The notes beneath the pieces are model-generated. The model was given only the letters and a program-made list of their open reading frames with translations. It was not told where the DNA came from and made no database searches. The translations under genes and the position numbers were made by a program. Shown piece by piece: positions 45,677 to 54,885 of a DNA stretch of 64,000 nucleotides; position 1 is the stretch's first letter, and every line of letters begins with the position of its first letter. Origin of the DNA: Deltaproteobacteria bacterium (GTDB taxonomy: Bacteria > UBA10199 > JADGCS01); assembly GCA_024233595.1 (NCBI GenBank), contig JACKPK010000008.1, positions 1 to 64,000 on the forward strand. The letters are read 5' to 3'.

Positions 45677-47332
45677 ATGGGACGCTTTGAACCACGACCA
45701 TTTGGAAAATACTTCCTCACCGAACGCATTGCGGTGGGCGGTATGGCAGAAATTTACAAAGCCAAAACCTTTGGGGTCGATGGTTTTGAAAAGCTGCTCG
45801 CGATTAAAAAAATCCTTTCGCATTATTCTTCCGATAAAGAATTCATCACCATGCTCACCGACGAGGCCAAGCTCGTGGTGCATTTGTCGCACGCTAACAT
45901 TGTTCAGGTTTACGATTTGGGGCGTGTGGGAGACGACTATTTTATTTCGATGGAACTGGTAGACGGCGTCAACTTGCGTCAGCTTGGCGAAAAGGCCAAA
46001 GAACTTAACAAGCCAGTCCCCATGGATGTGGTGTTGTACATTGCCAGCGAGGTTTGCAAAGGGCTTGATTACGCCCACAATAAAAAAGGCGCGCGCGGCG
46101 AGCCTTTGCACATTGTGCATCGCGATGTTTCTCCGCAAAACATACTGGTGTCGTTCGAAGGCGGTGTGAAGCTGGCTGATTTTGGCATTGCCAAGGCCGC
46201 CATGAATCTCTCGCAAACCAACATTGGCATTCTCAAAGGCAAGGTCACTTACATGGCGCCAGAGCAAGCCTTTGGCAAGCCCATTGATCAACGCACAGAT
46301 TTATTCTCGCTTGGCATTTGTCTTTATGAATTAGTCACCGGCAAACGTTTGTTTACTGGCGAAAGTCAGATGGAGATTTTAAAAACCATCCGCAACACCC
46401 ACATCGATGAGGCGTTTTTAAAAAATGAAAATGCCATTCCTGATTTTTTTAAACCGGTGTTGGCAAAGACTTTGGCTTACAAACAAAAAAACCGATTTGA
46501 AAGCGCTTCTGATTTTCAAATTGAATTGACCAAATTACTTTACCAAAACTTTTCTGATTTTACGCCGCGTAAATTATCCGAAACATTGCAAGAGTGGTTT
46601 GGTCGCAAAGAAATTGACGACGTGCCTGCTGACATGAACGCCACGCTTGATGAACCGCGCGAAAGCATTTTGGTGAGTTCGTCTTTGTCGCCAAACTTAG
46701 CGTCGCAACCAGCTGTTGTTCGCGATCAAGACAAAGAAGAATGGCAAAAAGAAACTTTAAAAGCAGAAGACCACATCCGGCCACGGCAATTTCATCATGG
46801 AGATCAAGATGAAGACTCTGAGGTCACCGAAAAAAGTGAGGTCGATGAGTTAGATGAAGACGAAAAAACACCGCTGGCTGTGAGCGTGTCGGAATTGTTA
46901 GAGAAAAAATCGCTTTCCAACAGACGTAAAAATGCCATGCGCGCCTTTGTGGCCATCGCGTTTTTAACCCTTGTTTATTTGGGAGTGCAGTACATCTTGC
47001 CAACGCCATCATCCAAACGCGCACTCAAGAAAAAAGTCCCTGTTGTTCAGGAGCAACAAAGCAACAAAACAAACAGCAAACAAAACGCACAAGAATTTTT
47101 TGTACAAGTGTCTTCTATACCAGAAGGCGCGCGTATTTTTTTGAACGGTGATGATCTTGGCTTGGTGACCCCAGCCACGCTCGAAGGCTTGCAGTCAAAC
47201 CGCACCTTTGCGTTGGCTTTAAAGCTAGCGGATCATCAAATTTGGAATGGTGTGATCACCAAGCAATTGGCAGGCACACAGATTATGGCTGAATTGAAAG
47301 CTCTAACAAATAGAGGTGACAATCAGGATTGA
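45677..47332 (+). CDS. Membrane Ser/Thr protein kinase with PEGA domain
   Basis: 551 residues, paralogous to the kinase at 2810. AVGGMAEIYKAK loop, K44 in LLAIKKIL, HRDVSPQN (D150), LADFGIAKA and YMAPEQAFG are all present. An acidic linker (about 330-410) precedes one membrane helix (FVAIAFLTLVYLGVQYIL, about 423-440) and one PEGA module (VSSIPEGARIFLNGDDLG). The FHA sigma54 activator begins 48 bases after the stop. Kinase plus FHA activator is a recognised pairing in myxobacteria, so phospho-control of sigma54 transcription is a reasonable inference. Confidence 0.92.
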   Translation: MGRFEPRPFGKYFLTERIAVGGMAEIYKAKTFGVDGFEKLLAIKKILSHYSSDKEFITMLTDEAKLVVHLSHANIVQVYDLGRVGDDYFISMELVDGVNLRQLGEKAKELNKPVPMDVVLYIASEVCKGLDYAHNKKGARGEPLHIVHRDVSPQNILVSFEGGVKLADFGIAKAAMNLSQTNIGILKGKVTYMAPEQAFGKPIDQRTDLFSLGICLYELVTGKRLFTGESQMEILKTIRNTHIDEAFLKNENAIPDFFKPVLAKTLAYKQKNRFESASDFQIELTKLLYQNFSDFTPRKLSETLQEWFGRKEIDDVPADMNATLDEPRESILVSSSLSPNLASQPAVVRDQDKEEWQKETLKAEDHIRPRQFHHGDQDEDSEVTEKSEVDELDEDEKTPLAVSVSELLEKKSLSNRRKNAMRAFVAIAFLTLVYLGVQYILPTPSSKRALKKKVPVVQEQQSNKTNSKQNAQEFFVQVSSIPEGARIFLNGDDLGLVTPATLEGLQSNRTFALALKLADHQIWNGVITKQLAGTQIMAELKALTNRGDNQD

Positions 47333-47379
47333 TTTTTGCGATAAGAGAAAGGCTTTGCGAGAAGCTTAAGGAGAAAACC

Positions 47380-48810
47380 ATGACGGATGATAAATCAAAA
47401 GAACTAGAATTTAACACAGCGATCATTGCGCCTGACGAAAACAGAGAGCTCATCTCTTTAAGAAAGTACCAATTGGTTGTTTCGGGCAACGAGGGCGCCA
47501 AACGCAAGTACGAGCTTGGTAAAAAGAAAACCATTAAGATTGGCAAAAAGAACGATAACGACATTGTGATCGATGACCGCACGGTTTCGCGTTACCATGT
47601 CGAGATTTCAGTCACGGAAGACAATAACTACGTCCTTAAAGATCTGAACTCGACCAATGGCACATCCATTAACGGCATCAAAGTCAAAGAAGCTTTTTTA
47701 ACCCAAGGCGATCTCATCGAAATCGGCGAGACCAAATTGGAGTTTCAAACTTACGACGAAAAAGTGCAGATTGAACCCAGTGACGAAAATCAATTTGGGC
47801 AAATGGTGGGCAAGAGCCGCAAGATGCGACAAATCTTTGGGATCTTGGGCCGCATTTCTCCCTCGCAAGCCACAGTTATTGTCGAAGGCGAAACCGGTAC
47901 CGGTAAAGAACTTGTGGCCAAAGCCATTCACGAACACTCATTGCGTAAAGACAAACCCTTTATTGTTTTTGATTGTTCGGCAGTGGCAGCCAACCTGATC
48001 GAATCAGAACTTTTTGGACACACCAAGGGCTCTTTTACCGGCGCGTTAAAAGACCGCATGGGGGCTTTTGAAGCGGCCAATGGCGGCACCATCTTTTTGG
48101 ACGAGATCGGCGAGTTGTCCTTAGATCTGCAGCCAAAATTATTGCGTGCTTTGGAGCAACGCGAGATCAAACGTGTGGGCTCCACCAAAAGCGTCAGTCT
48201 CGATGTACGCGTTATTTCGGCCACCAACCGTAACCTAAAAGAAGAAGTCAAAGACGGCGCGTTCCGGGAAGATCTTTATTACCGATTGTCCGTTGTTAAA
48301 ATTCAGCTTCCTTCTTTAAGAGAGCGTTTGGAAGACATCCCACTCATTGTCGAAAAAATCCTAGGCAGCGCGCGCTTTAATCGCAAACCCGATGGCGATT
48401 ATTATGTGACTCGTGTTGAAGATGACGCGCTGAAGATTTTGCAACGTTACCAATGGCCAGGCAACATTCGCGAGTTGCACAACGTGATCGAAAGAGCCGT
48501 GAGCTTTTCGGAAAAGGGTGTGATCAAAGGATCGCATCTGCAGTATGTGTTTAGCGAAATTGAATCTGGCGAAGAGGCCACGGTGCGTTTGCAGAACATC
48601 GATTTGGACAAGCCTTTTAAAGAGGCCAAACAAGCGGTTGTGGAATCCTTTGAAGCGGAGTACCTGCAAGAATTATTAGAGCGCAACAAAGGCAATGTTT
48701 CTAAAGCAGCGCGCGAAGCCAAAATTGATCGCAAGCATTTGCGGAATCTTTTGGTGAAATACGGCATCTTAAAAACAGAGCTGGACGATGACGATGATGA
48801 AGACGAGTGA
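47380..48810 (+). CDS. FHA-domain sigma54 enhancer-binding activator
   Basis: 476 residues. FHA domain about 30-125 (KIGKKNDNDIVIDDRTVSRY, LKDLNSTNGTSING) in place of a receiver domain. AAA+ domain 140-375 with Walker A EGETGTGKELVAKA, the sigma54-contact loop GSFTGA (217-222, Ser replacing the common Ala) and Walker B TIFLDEIGEL. A Fis-type helix-turn-helix (NKGNVSKAAREAKIDRKHLR) follows, then a run of acidic residues at the end. AAGGAG precedes the ATG at 47380. Likely controlled by phosphothreonine from the adjacent kinase. The sigma54 promoter at 10226 is one possible target. Confidence 0.94.
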   Translation: MTDDKSKELEFNTAIIAPDENRELISLRKYQLVVSGNEGAKRKYELGKKKTIKIGKKNDNDIVIDDRTVSRYHVEISVTEDNNYVLKDLNSTNGTSINGIKVKEAFLTQGDLIEIGETKLEFQTYDEKVQIEPSDENQFGQMVGKSRKMRQIFGILGRISPSQATVIVEGETGTGKELVAKAIHEHSLRKDKPFIVFDCSAVAANLIESELFGHTKGSFTGALKDRMGAFEAANGGTIFLDEIGELSLDLQPKLLRALEQREIKRVGSTKSVSLDVRVISATNRNLKEEVKDGAFREDLYYRLSVVKIQLPSLRERLEDIPLIVEKILGSARFNRKPDGDYYVTRVEDDALKILQRYQWPGNIRELHNVIERAVSFSEKGVIKGSHLQYVFSEIESGEEATVRLQNIDLDKPFKEAKQAVVESFEAEYLQELLERNKGNVSKAAREAKIDRKHLRNLLVKYGILKTELDDDDDEDE

Positions 48811-48812
48811 GA

Positions 48813-49076
48813 TTAACTCTTCTTTTTAAAGACCTTTAAGAGTTGTTTGAGCGCCATTTTGATTTTGGCCTGCGTGTGTTTTTCGGCCATGTGTGAGGGG
48901 CCTTTTATGTACTCATCCTGACCATTAAAACGCAAAAGATCACGAATCAGCTCTTTAGGAATCCCATGCGATTCTTTTTTGCGCACACGTCTGTTTCCTA
49001 AATTAGATGTGAGCAAACGCGCACGCACCACCGCCTGAATTTTTTCGGCATCCCTGATTGTTGTTTCGTGTCTCAT
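48813..49076 (-). CDS. Conserved-looking small basic protein
   Basis: 87 residues, not recognised. Rich in Arg/Lys (LLTSNLGNRRVRKKESHGIP) with a helical C-terminus (KIKMALKQLLKVFKKKS). GAGGG lies about seven bases before the ATG, supporting translation. The stop is 2 bases from the convergent activator gene. It could be nucleic-acid binding; there is no direct evidence. Confidence 0.55.
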   Translation of the reverse strand: MRHETTIRDAEKIQAVVRARLLTSNLGNRRVRKKESHGIPKELIRDLLRFNGQDEYIKGPSHMAEKHTQAKIKMALKQLLKVFKKKS

Positions 49077-49151
49077 GACGAGCCCTCTATCGCAATTAGC
49101 GTGGCGTGTGTTGCTTGTTTTTTTAAAAAAAGTGGTCTCGCTTTAGCCTGC

Positions 49152-49232
49152 TTTATCTAATATTAAAATAATTAATAAATTTATAATGTTATGGGTTTTT
49201 GTTGTTGCTTGTACGTACTTGGTACGTACAAA
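49152..49232 (+). repeat. Cassette upstream repeat R1, first copy
   Basis: About 80 bp, repeated at 51370-51450 with few differences. AT-rich, with TATAAT at 49182-49187 and the palindrome of the next entry 21 bases further on. It probably carries the promoter of the kinase-ankyrin gene; no clear -35 box is visible. Confidence 0.8.
49208..49232 (+). promoter_or_regulatory. Perfect 11-bp inverted repeat (operator candidate)
   Basis: CTTGTACGTAC, the spacer TTG, then GTACGTACAAG. Its position, starting 21 bases after the TATAAT box, is where a repressor would block initiation or early elongation. The core is preserved in the second cassette (51430-51445), where the right arm is cut near the IS30-like end. 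Confidence 0.55.
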
Positions 49233-49308
49233 GAAAAAACTCATTTTGAGCACAACTTTTGCCCGCACGACCCGATAAAGAATATGAACTCAAAAAAGCT
49301 CACTGTTT

Positions 49309-50379
49309 ATGAATATAAAAACAACATCAACATTCACCATGCCAATGCCCATTACTTTTGGCCAGGTGTGCAACACGGATCAAACGGCTGCAGCGGCAGG
49401 AGAATCAAATACTCTAGGAAGCACAGCAACATCAGGGGTTCAATTCACTAAAATTCATTACCCATCTTCAGGTCAAGTGCAGGCCTTGCGCGTACCATAC
49501 ATTCATAAACCTTTGGCTCCTCTTACAAAGCCACCATTAAGGTACAAAGATCGTTTTGAAGAAATCAAATGCTTGTCAGACAAAGAACAAGCCAAGGTTT
49601 TTGTGGTTAAAGATAAAGCTTCCGGAAAATTATTTGTGGCACGCAAAGTGCCCATGCAGTTCAAGAGAGAAACACGTGTGCTTGCAGCAATCAACAGCCC
49701 CCGTGTTGTTCGCTTGCACGAAACTTTTTCGGAGCACGCTCAACAAATCATGATCATTGATTATGTTGCAGGAAAAACTCTGCATGACTTTTTGGAACAA
49801 AAATCCAGCGGCCCCATTAAAGAAGACACTTTAAAACTTTGGCGAGATCAGCTCAAAGAGGGCATCACTGCGTTGCGCCAAGTCGGCGTTGTTCATCGTG
49901 ACATTTCACTAAGAAACATCATGCTGGATGAACAAGGCAGTCTTGTCATCATTGATTTTGGTTCAGCCAAACAAGATTTGAGCCACACAATCACTGCAAC
50001 GCGCCAGTTTGAGTACACTCTTTATTTTGCCTCGCCAGAACAAATACGTGGCGAGGACATTGGTTTTGAAACAGACATTTATAGCTCCGGTTTTGCATTA
50101 TTGACATTAGCTTTAGGAAATATGGCCAAGGATGTGCGTGGCTATCCTAAAAGTTCAGATATACTTCTGCAAATTTTAAGAGAACGCGGTTTTTATAGCG
50201 AAGCGTTTTTAAACGACCTAGAGGCCATGGTGATTGTTGATCCTAAAAAACGCGCCTGGCACGCGGCAGAGCCAACCCCTACGCCTAGCACAGCATTGGC
50301 TGTTCCAACAAAACAAACCCCGAGTGTTAAAACCGCTTCCATCAAATGGTGGATGAATGATCCCTTAATTGGTGGATGA
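49309..50379 (+). CDS. Eukaryotic-like protein kinase domain, N-part of kinase-ankyrin cassette
   Basis: 356 residues to an in-frame TGA. Residues 1-75 are Thr/Ser/Pro-rich. Kinase core 80-320: the glycine loop is degenerate (SDKEQAKVFVVKD, no GxGxxG), but K113 (FVARKV), VVHRDISLRNIMLD (D198), IIDFGSAK and ASPEQIRGED are present, so it is probably active. It differs from the two PEGA kinases: no membrane helix, and the gene sits alone. Immediately after the TGA, and in the same frame, ankyrin-like sequence begins (HNKLIAAIRSGD). A kinase-ankyrin fusion interrupted by one error or stop is therefore likely. Start ATG chosen as first in frame; ribosome site poor. Confidence 0.75.
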   Translation: MNIKTTSTFTMPMPITFGQVCNTDQTAAAAGESNTLGSTATSGVQFTKIHYPSSGQVQALRVPYIHKPLAPLTKPPLRYKDRFEEIKCLSDKEQAKVFVVKDKASGKLFVARKVPMQFKRETRVLAAINSPRVVRLHETFSEHAQQIMIIDYVAGKTLHDFLEQKSSGPIKEDTLKLWRDQLKEGITALRQVGVVHRDISLRNIMLDEQGSLVIIDFGSAKQDLSHTITATRQFEYTLYFASPEQIRGEDIGFETDIYSSGFALLTLALGNMAKDVRGYPKSSDILLQILRERGFYSEAFLNDLEAMVIVDPKKRAWHAAEPTPTPSTALAVPTKQTPSVKTASIKWWMNDPLIGG

Positions 50380-51242
50380 TATTGCAAGCACCAAACGCAC
50401 AACAAACTCATAGCCGCGATTAGATCTGGGGACACCGAAAAAGCTCGGCCGCGATCGCTTGCCTGGCCACCCGCAGAGAGGACTCGATCTCCAAGACGAA
50501 TATGGCCGGAGCCGCTTTGATGTGGCTAACTTGTCGTTACGATCAAGCTGAGATTATAAACTGCTTAAAATGGGGTGCTGATCTTAATGCAAGACAAGAA
50601 CCAGTTAGACGTTTTGATGTATGCTTGTTACAAAAGGTCACCTAGAGATTTACAAACTGTAACCCAAAGTGGTGCTTCCAGTCTAATCTCGAGCTTCCAC
50701 GGCGAGAAGCGCTTTGATGAGTTACTTGCCACCATAATCACCTAGAGATTGCTAAACTGCTTATTGAAAATGGTGCTGATCTTTAATCTGCAAAAATAAA
50801 GGCCGGTTGGGCCTTTGATGCAGCATCCTGCTTGTTACAAGGGTCACCTAAGTTGCCAAACTGCTTATTGAAAAGGGCGCTGATCTTGTCTCAAAACAAG
50901 AGGGCAAAGGCCTTTGATGCATACTTGTTACAAGGTCACCTAGAGATTGTAAACTGCTTATTGAAATGGGTGCCAGTCTTAATAGCAATCTGCAAGACAG
51001 AAACCAGTTGGAGCCTTTGATGCACAACCTTAAATATGGTGATTTTGAAAACACACTTGCCATGATCAGAAAAGAACCAAAATTACTGTTGTTCACAGTG
51101 CCACAAGATCAAGATGCAGGTGGGAAAAATATTTTGCATTGGGCTGAACACAGGTTGAGAATACCGAAGATAATTTGAAATTATGAAAAACATTCTTAAA
51201 GAGTATTCGGAGCGCGAGGGTAGAGAGGAAGCTGTCTTGTAG
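50380..51242 (+). pseudogene. Ankyrin-repeat region following the kinase, frameshifted
   Basis: About six ankyrin units of roughly 33 residues can be read across shifting frames: KLIAAIRSGDTEKA, EIINCLLKWGADLNA, HLEIAKLLIENGADL, VAKLLIEKGADL, HLEIVNCLL. It ends in NILHWAE and a helical tail to TAG at 51240-51242. The first unit is in frame with the kinase, separated by TGA at 50377-50379. Ankyrin repeats mediate protein-protein contact and are common in host- or prey-directed effectors. The downstream repeat R2 starts at the base after the stop. Confidence 0.7.
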
Positions 51243-51367
51243 CCCTCTCTGGCCGATGGCCATCTCTCCCGTGCATTGCGGCAAAGTTGCCCAATGGCAA
51301 GTTTGAAGATTGTGCGCCATAGGAGAGACTAAAAGAGCAGAGGGGTTTTCCCCCTTACAGTTTTTCT
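51243..51367. repeat. Cassette downstream repeat R2, first copy (structured, terminator-like)
   Basis: About 125 bp, nearly identical to 54886-55010. It contains nested inverted repeats: CCCTCT with AGAGGG at the outside, TCTCTCC with GGAGAGA inside, and hairpins GGCAA-AG-TTGCC and TTGCC-CAAT-GGCAA. AGAGGGG is followed by TTTT, so it can end plus-strand transcription. Its last 13 bases match the 3' end of the M20 dipeptidase gene, which shows that this copy was derived from the other locus. Confidence 0.85.
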
Positions 51368-51369
51368 AT

Positions 51370-51450
51370 TTTATCTAAAATTAAAATAATTAATAAATTT
51401 ATAATGTTATATATTTTTGTTGTTGTGTGTACGTACTTGGTACGCATGAG
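51370..51450 (+). repeat. Cassette upstream repeat R1, second copy
   Basis: Matches 49152-49231, including TATAAT (51400-51405) and the palindrome core. The match stops where an IS30-like element begins at 51452, and a weaker match to the rest of R1 (CCGCACG...ATAAAG) resumes after the element at 52297. Confidence 0.8.
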
Positions 51451-51451
51451 T

Positions 51452-52295
51452 TCAATAAGTAAATGCAACACTTACCTAATTTGAGAACCTCTGGGCTAGA
51501 GGATGTTCATGAGTGAAAAGAGGTTGTTTAAGCAGCTGTCATCTCAAGAAAGGTATGTGATTCAAAGGCTTTATGTGAATCTGATACGAATGGCTAGATT
51601 AAAACAGTCCCCAATTACAATCAAAGCAATTAAAGGACTTTCGCCATGTCTGCCATGAAACAATCTATCAGTGGATATACAGTGATCGTCCAGATCGATT
51701 GTCTATTTAACCCGTAAGTTTAAAACGAAGATACTGAGGGTTATTCATTTAGATCTGGTCCTGGAAGCATATTCCTTTCAAAACCCCCCATAAGGCGTCC
51801 TCAAGTGGATGATGTAAAGAGTTTAGCCATTGGGAATCAAGACTCTTGTGGTTTCAAACAAAATACCAGTTCGTTGTTGAAGTGACGGTTGAGAGAAAAT
51901 CGCGTTTGTGATCATTGGTACAGAGTGGGCAATAAAAAGCCTCCATAAAACACCAGAAGGCCCTCATAAACAACAACCTTTCCGAGGGTTCCAGAGCATA
52001 TGAGAAAATCAATTACATATGACAATGGGATGGAGAATAGAGATCGTTGGAAGACCAATAAGGTTTTAAAAACCAAGTCCTACTTCACCAACTTACCATA
52101 GCTGGGAGAAAAGGAAGTGTTGAGAATACCAATGGGCTAATCAGAAGGTATCTACCTAAAAGACAGACCTGAGGAGAGTCAAAACCAAGAGATTGAAAGA
52201 AATACAGAATCTATAAACATAGACCCTAAAAAAGTAATACTCAACTTTTAACCTTACGAGGTCTTCTCCTCCGGGTGTTGCACTTAGTTATTGAA
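51452..52295 (+). mobile_element. IS30-family insertion sequence, degenerate
   Basis: Terminal inverted repeats of 21 bp at 51452-51472 and 52275-52295 match at 19 positions (left end begins TTCAATAAGTAAATGC). The interior encodes a broken IS30 transposase. The span of 844 bp is shorter than usual for the family, in line with many deletions. Confidence 0.8.
51509..52287 (+). pseudogene. IS30-type DDE transposase, broken
   Basis: Readable blocks in several frames: QLSSQERYVIQRLYVN (N-terminal HTH region), HETIYQWIYSDRPD, VEVTVERKSRFVII with the family's ERKSR motif, and ITYDNGMENRDRWK (DNG of the catalytic triad). KSYFTNLP follows, and EGIYLKDRPEESQ near the end; PYEVFSS is the usual C-terminal motif. 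Stops and frame changes throughout make it inactive as given. Confidence 0.75.
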
Positions 52296-52704
52296 TCCGC
52301 ACGCGCACAATAAAGGTGTTTTTGAGGAGAATTAAATTTAATTTTACTAAAAGGAAAAATTAAGAAACTTTTACAAGTTTGGTCGAACAAAATTCAGCGG
52401 CCATTCAGCATTCAATCCGGTGTTCATACATGGTTCCCTACATCTTTTGATTTTTGGGGTTTCCCAAAAGATTAATCGACCAGCACCAGCAATTTATAAA
52501 TGATGATGGTAAAAAGAAAAAGCGATTTTCCACAACAAATGCCCATGCCACGCGTTTATTACGTGTTTGTTTTCAGAAACAAAACAGAAATTTCATTAGG
52601 ATGTGACAAGCTGAGAAATTTTCAATATTCTTATCAAAGAATTTAAATTCAGAAAAAACAAAAAGAACACATTTTTCCAGGCAAATTGTTGCAGGGGAAT
52701 TTTT
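52296..52704 (+). other. Gene-free leader of the second cassette
   Basis: About 400 bp without a convincing ORF. The first 25 bases resemble the distal part of R1. The rest is AT-rich. AGGGG at 52692-52696 lies six to eight bases before the ATG at 52705. Broken coding sequence cannot be excluded because the patch is indel-rich. Confidence 0.4.
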
Positions 52705-54842
52705 ATGGTCCAGAAGGAAGTCATAAAAGCTTTAAGAAAAATTTACTGGCATTTGATTCCCGAAAGTCTTCGGCACTCTGTATAAAAAGTATGCTAAACC
52801 AGATGGCTATGGAGAGTTTGGGCTGCTGGTTTTGGAAAGATATAGAGAACAAAGTTGGTCAAGTTGATGGGAGCAAAAGATTTTTTGACCTGGTGAACAG
52901 TATCTTTAGAACTAGATTCAGAAAAGAGCGATTTGCTTGGTTGGTGCACCTGACAAAACAGTTTAGTGAGATAGAAAATAAAGAAACAATTTATGCACTG
53001 CAATCTCTGCAAAAGCAAGGACTGCTTAGAAGTGTACCTTCGTTATTGAGCAAAAAACGAAAAGGCGGTTTTTTTAGTTTGCCTTCCTTGCCTCCTTTGC
53101 CACGCTTAGTGCGTGGGGCACAACTTTATGGTTGGAAGGGGTACGATGACATTGAAGCAAATGCGTGGAACACCAAGACGGAGCTTCTTGTTTCTGGAGC
53201 AGAGTATCTTTACGGGGATGCTTCTGAATTTTTAGCTTGGGCTTCTAAACTACTAAACTTAATGACGGAGCTCAGCAAGCACCTGCGCTAGCCAACAAAG
53301 TGGCTAATCGTTATTTTGCCTTGCAGCCAGATTTAAGTTTAACTGAGTTTAAAAATCTATGGCTGCCTTGACCGTATTGATCTTCTGGGCGCATTTTTAA
53401 AAGTAGCTTACGCGAATGGTTTCATAACTGAAGCGCAACAATGCCATTGAACTCATTGGTTGGTTTGAAAGTTAAGGAAAACGGACAATCTAAGGGCTAT
53501 CAAAAAAGCTCTGGATCAATTTTAATTGAAAATTTAAAGAAGTTTCTTTGCTTTTTGAGCCACAGCCAAACCCTTGCCGAAGTCAAAGACCTTTTTTCAG
53601 ATCGTGAAATCAAATGAAGCTCGTCAAGCAATCATCGCCTTATGCCTTAAAGAATGGTTTCATAACTGAAGCGCAACAATGCATTGAACTCATTGAGATT
53701 TGGTTTGAAGATTAAGGAAAACGAAGACAATATAGCCGCCTAATTGGTAGTTTTGGCTGATAACAACAAAGATAGATTTTTCAAATTAGAGCCGAGTCTT
53801 GCGGATATTGTGAGAGGCTTAGTTTTTCTTTCAGTTGTCTTCAGTAATACAAGCAATTCATTAAAGAACACACTCTTAAAAAACTGGTTTGATTTGATTG
53901 CCCAGCCGATTTCATTGAGTTAATGGACCCTTGGTCAAGGGTGAATCAAAGCTCTGGACGAATTTTAATTGAGAATTTGAAGCTTCTTTGCTTTTGAGCC
54001 ACAGCCTACCTTTTCCGAAGTCAAAGACCTTTTTGCAGACCGTTCAATCAGATAAAGCTCATAAAGCGTCATCGCAGCACTTGCCAAAGATGGTTTGTTA
54101 GCTGAAGCGCAAGCAATACGTTGAACTCATTAAGATTTTTAGAAAGAAACAATCTAATCGCTAATTGCTGACTTTTTTATTGATAATAACAAAAGATGGT
54201 TTTTAAATTAGGCCGAGTCTTGCCGGATGTGAAGAACTTAGTTTTTCAGTTATCTTTGTCAATATAACAATTTCATTAAAAGAACACACTCTTAAAAACT
54301 GGTTTGATTCAGTTTAGCCGATTTCATTGAGTTAATGGACCCTTGGTCAAGGAGAGAGCTCCTGGTTATGACTATCAAAAGAGCTCTCAGATCCCGATTT
54401 TAATTGCGAATTTAGAGAGTTTCTTTGGTTTTGAGCAATTTCCAACAATCGATGAAGTGCAGGCATTGCTAGGTAAGGCTTATTCTAAGCAAACCAAAAA
54501 AACTATCAAAGATATTTATACTAAATACAATGTTCCAACGTCATATTGATACTTGGTGAAATTACGTCTACAAATGAGTTTATTGTTTTAATCAAAAAAA
54601 TGGTCAAAATTTTAGGAAGCCCTTATGCTTCTCGTTTTATTTTAGACAATCAAGGCTGGCTTTTTAAAAATGGCTTGACCGAAGAGCAACTTGACTATTT
54701 GTGCCAGCAGTTAAAAAAGGACGATGCCTTCCGGTTTCGAGACTTACATGAGCGTTATTTAAGTCGAACGCGAGAAAATGAGTTACAAAAAAACATTTTG
54801 GTTTTGCAAGAACAGATAGCAGCCTTGCAAGCACAACAATAA
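52705..54842 (+). pseudogene. Large unknown repeat protein of the second cassette, frameshifted
   Basis: From the ATG at 52705 (AGGGG upstream) the protein reads MVQKEVIKALRKIYWHLIPE, then YAKPDGYGEFGLLVLERYRE in the next frame, then a long clean stretch (52860-53280; FFDLVNSIFRTRFRKERFAW, LPSLPPLPRLVRGAQLYGW). From about 53300 it becomes alternating helical repeats, ending in a clean C-terminal part (54546-54842) with YASRFILDNQGWLF and a coiled coil (KNILVLQEQIAALQAQQ). Total about 700 residues if restored. No signal peptide or known domain. Because it shares both flanks with the kinase-ankyrin cassette, a similar effector-like use is inferred. Confidence 0.55.
53303..54465 (+). repeat. Alternating ~73-residue protein repeats (about 220 bp; dimer ~440 bp)
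   Basis: Type A units start near 53519, 53961 and 54399 (LIENLK, FF.FEPQPT, EVKDLFADR). Type B units near 53760 and 54181 (DNNKDRFFKLEPSLADI) are recognisably related to A. A first divergent unit is near 53303 (ANRYFALQPDLSLTEFKNLW). The A-B dimers at 53519-53958 and 53961-54398 are very similar at the DNA level. Confidence 0.7.
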
Positions 54843-54885
54843 TCCTAGAATAGCCAGCAGCGACAAACGCTTAAGAACAATCACA

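Noticed and set aside
49152..49232. AT-rich R1 as a replication origin
   Set aside because: No DnaA-box cluster (TTATCCACA-like) is visible, and the sequence is duplicated upstream of genes with a -10 box, which fits promoters better.
50377..50379. TGA between kinase and ankyrin region as selenocysteine or stop-codon reassignment
   Set aside because: No SECIS-like hairpin is evident directly after it, TGA is used as a normal stop in many clean genes of this window (for example gcvPB, ispD), and the region is full of indels.
53519..54398. Regular repeats as a CRISPR array
   Set aside because: The period is about 440 bp and the repeats encode protein; there are no short identical repeats with unique spacers and no cas genes.
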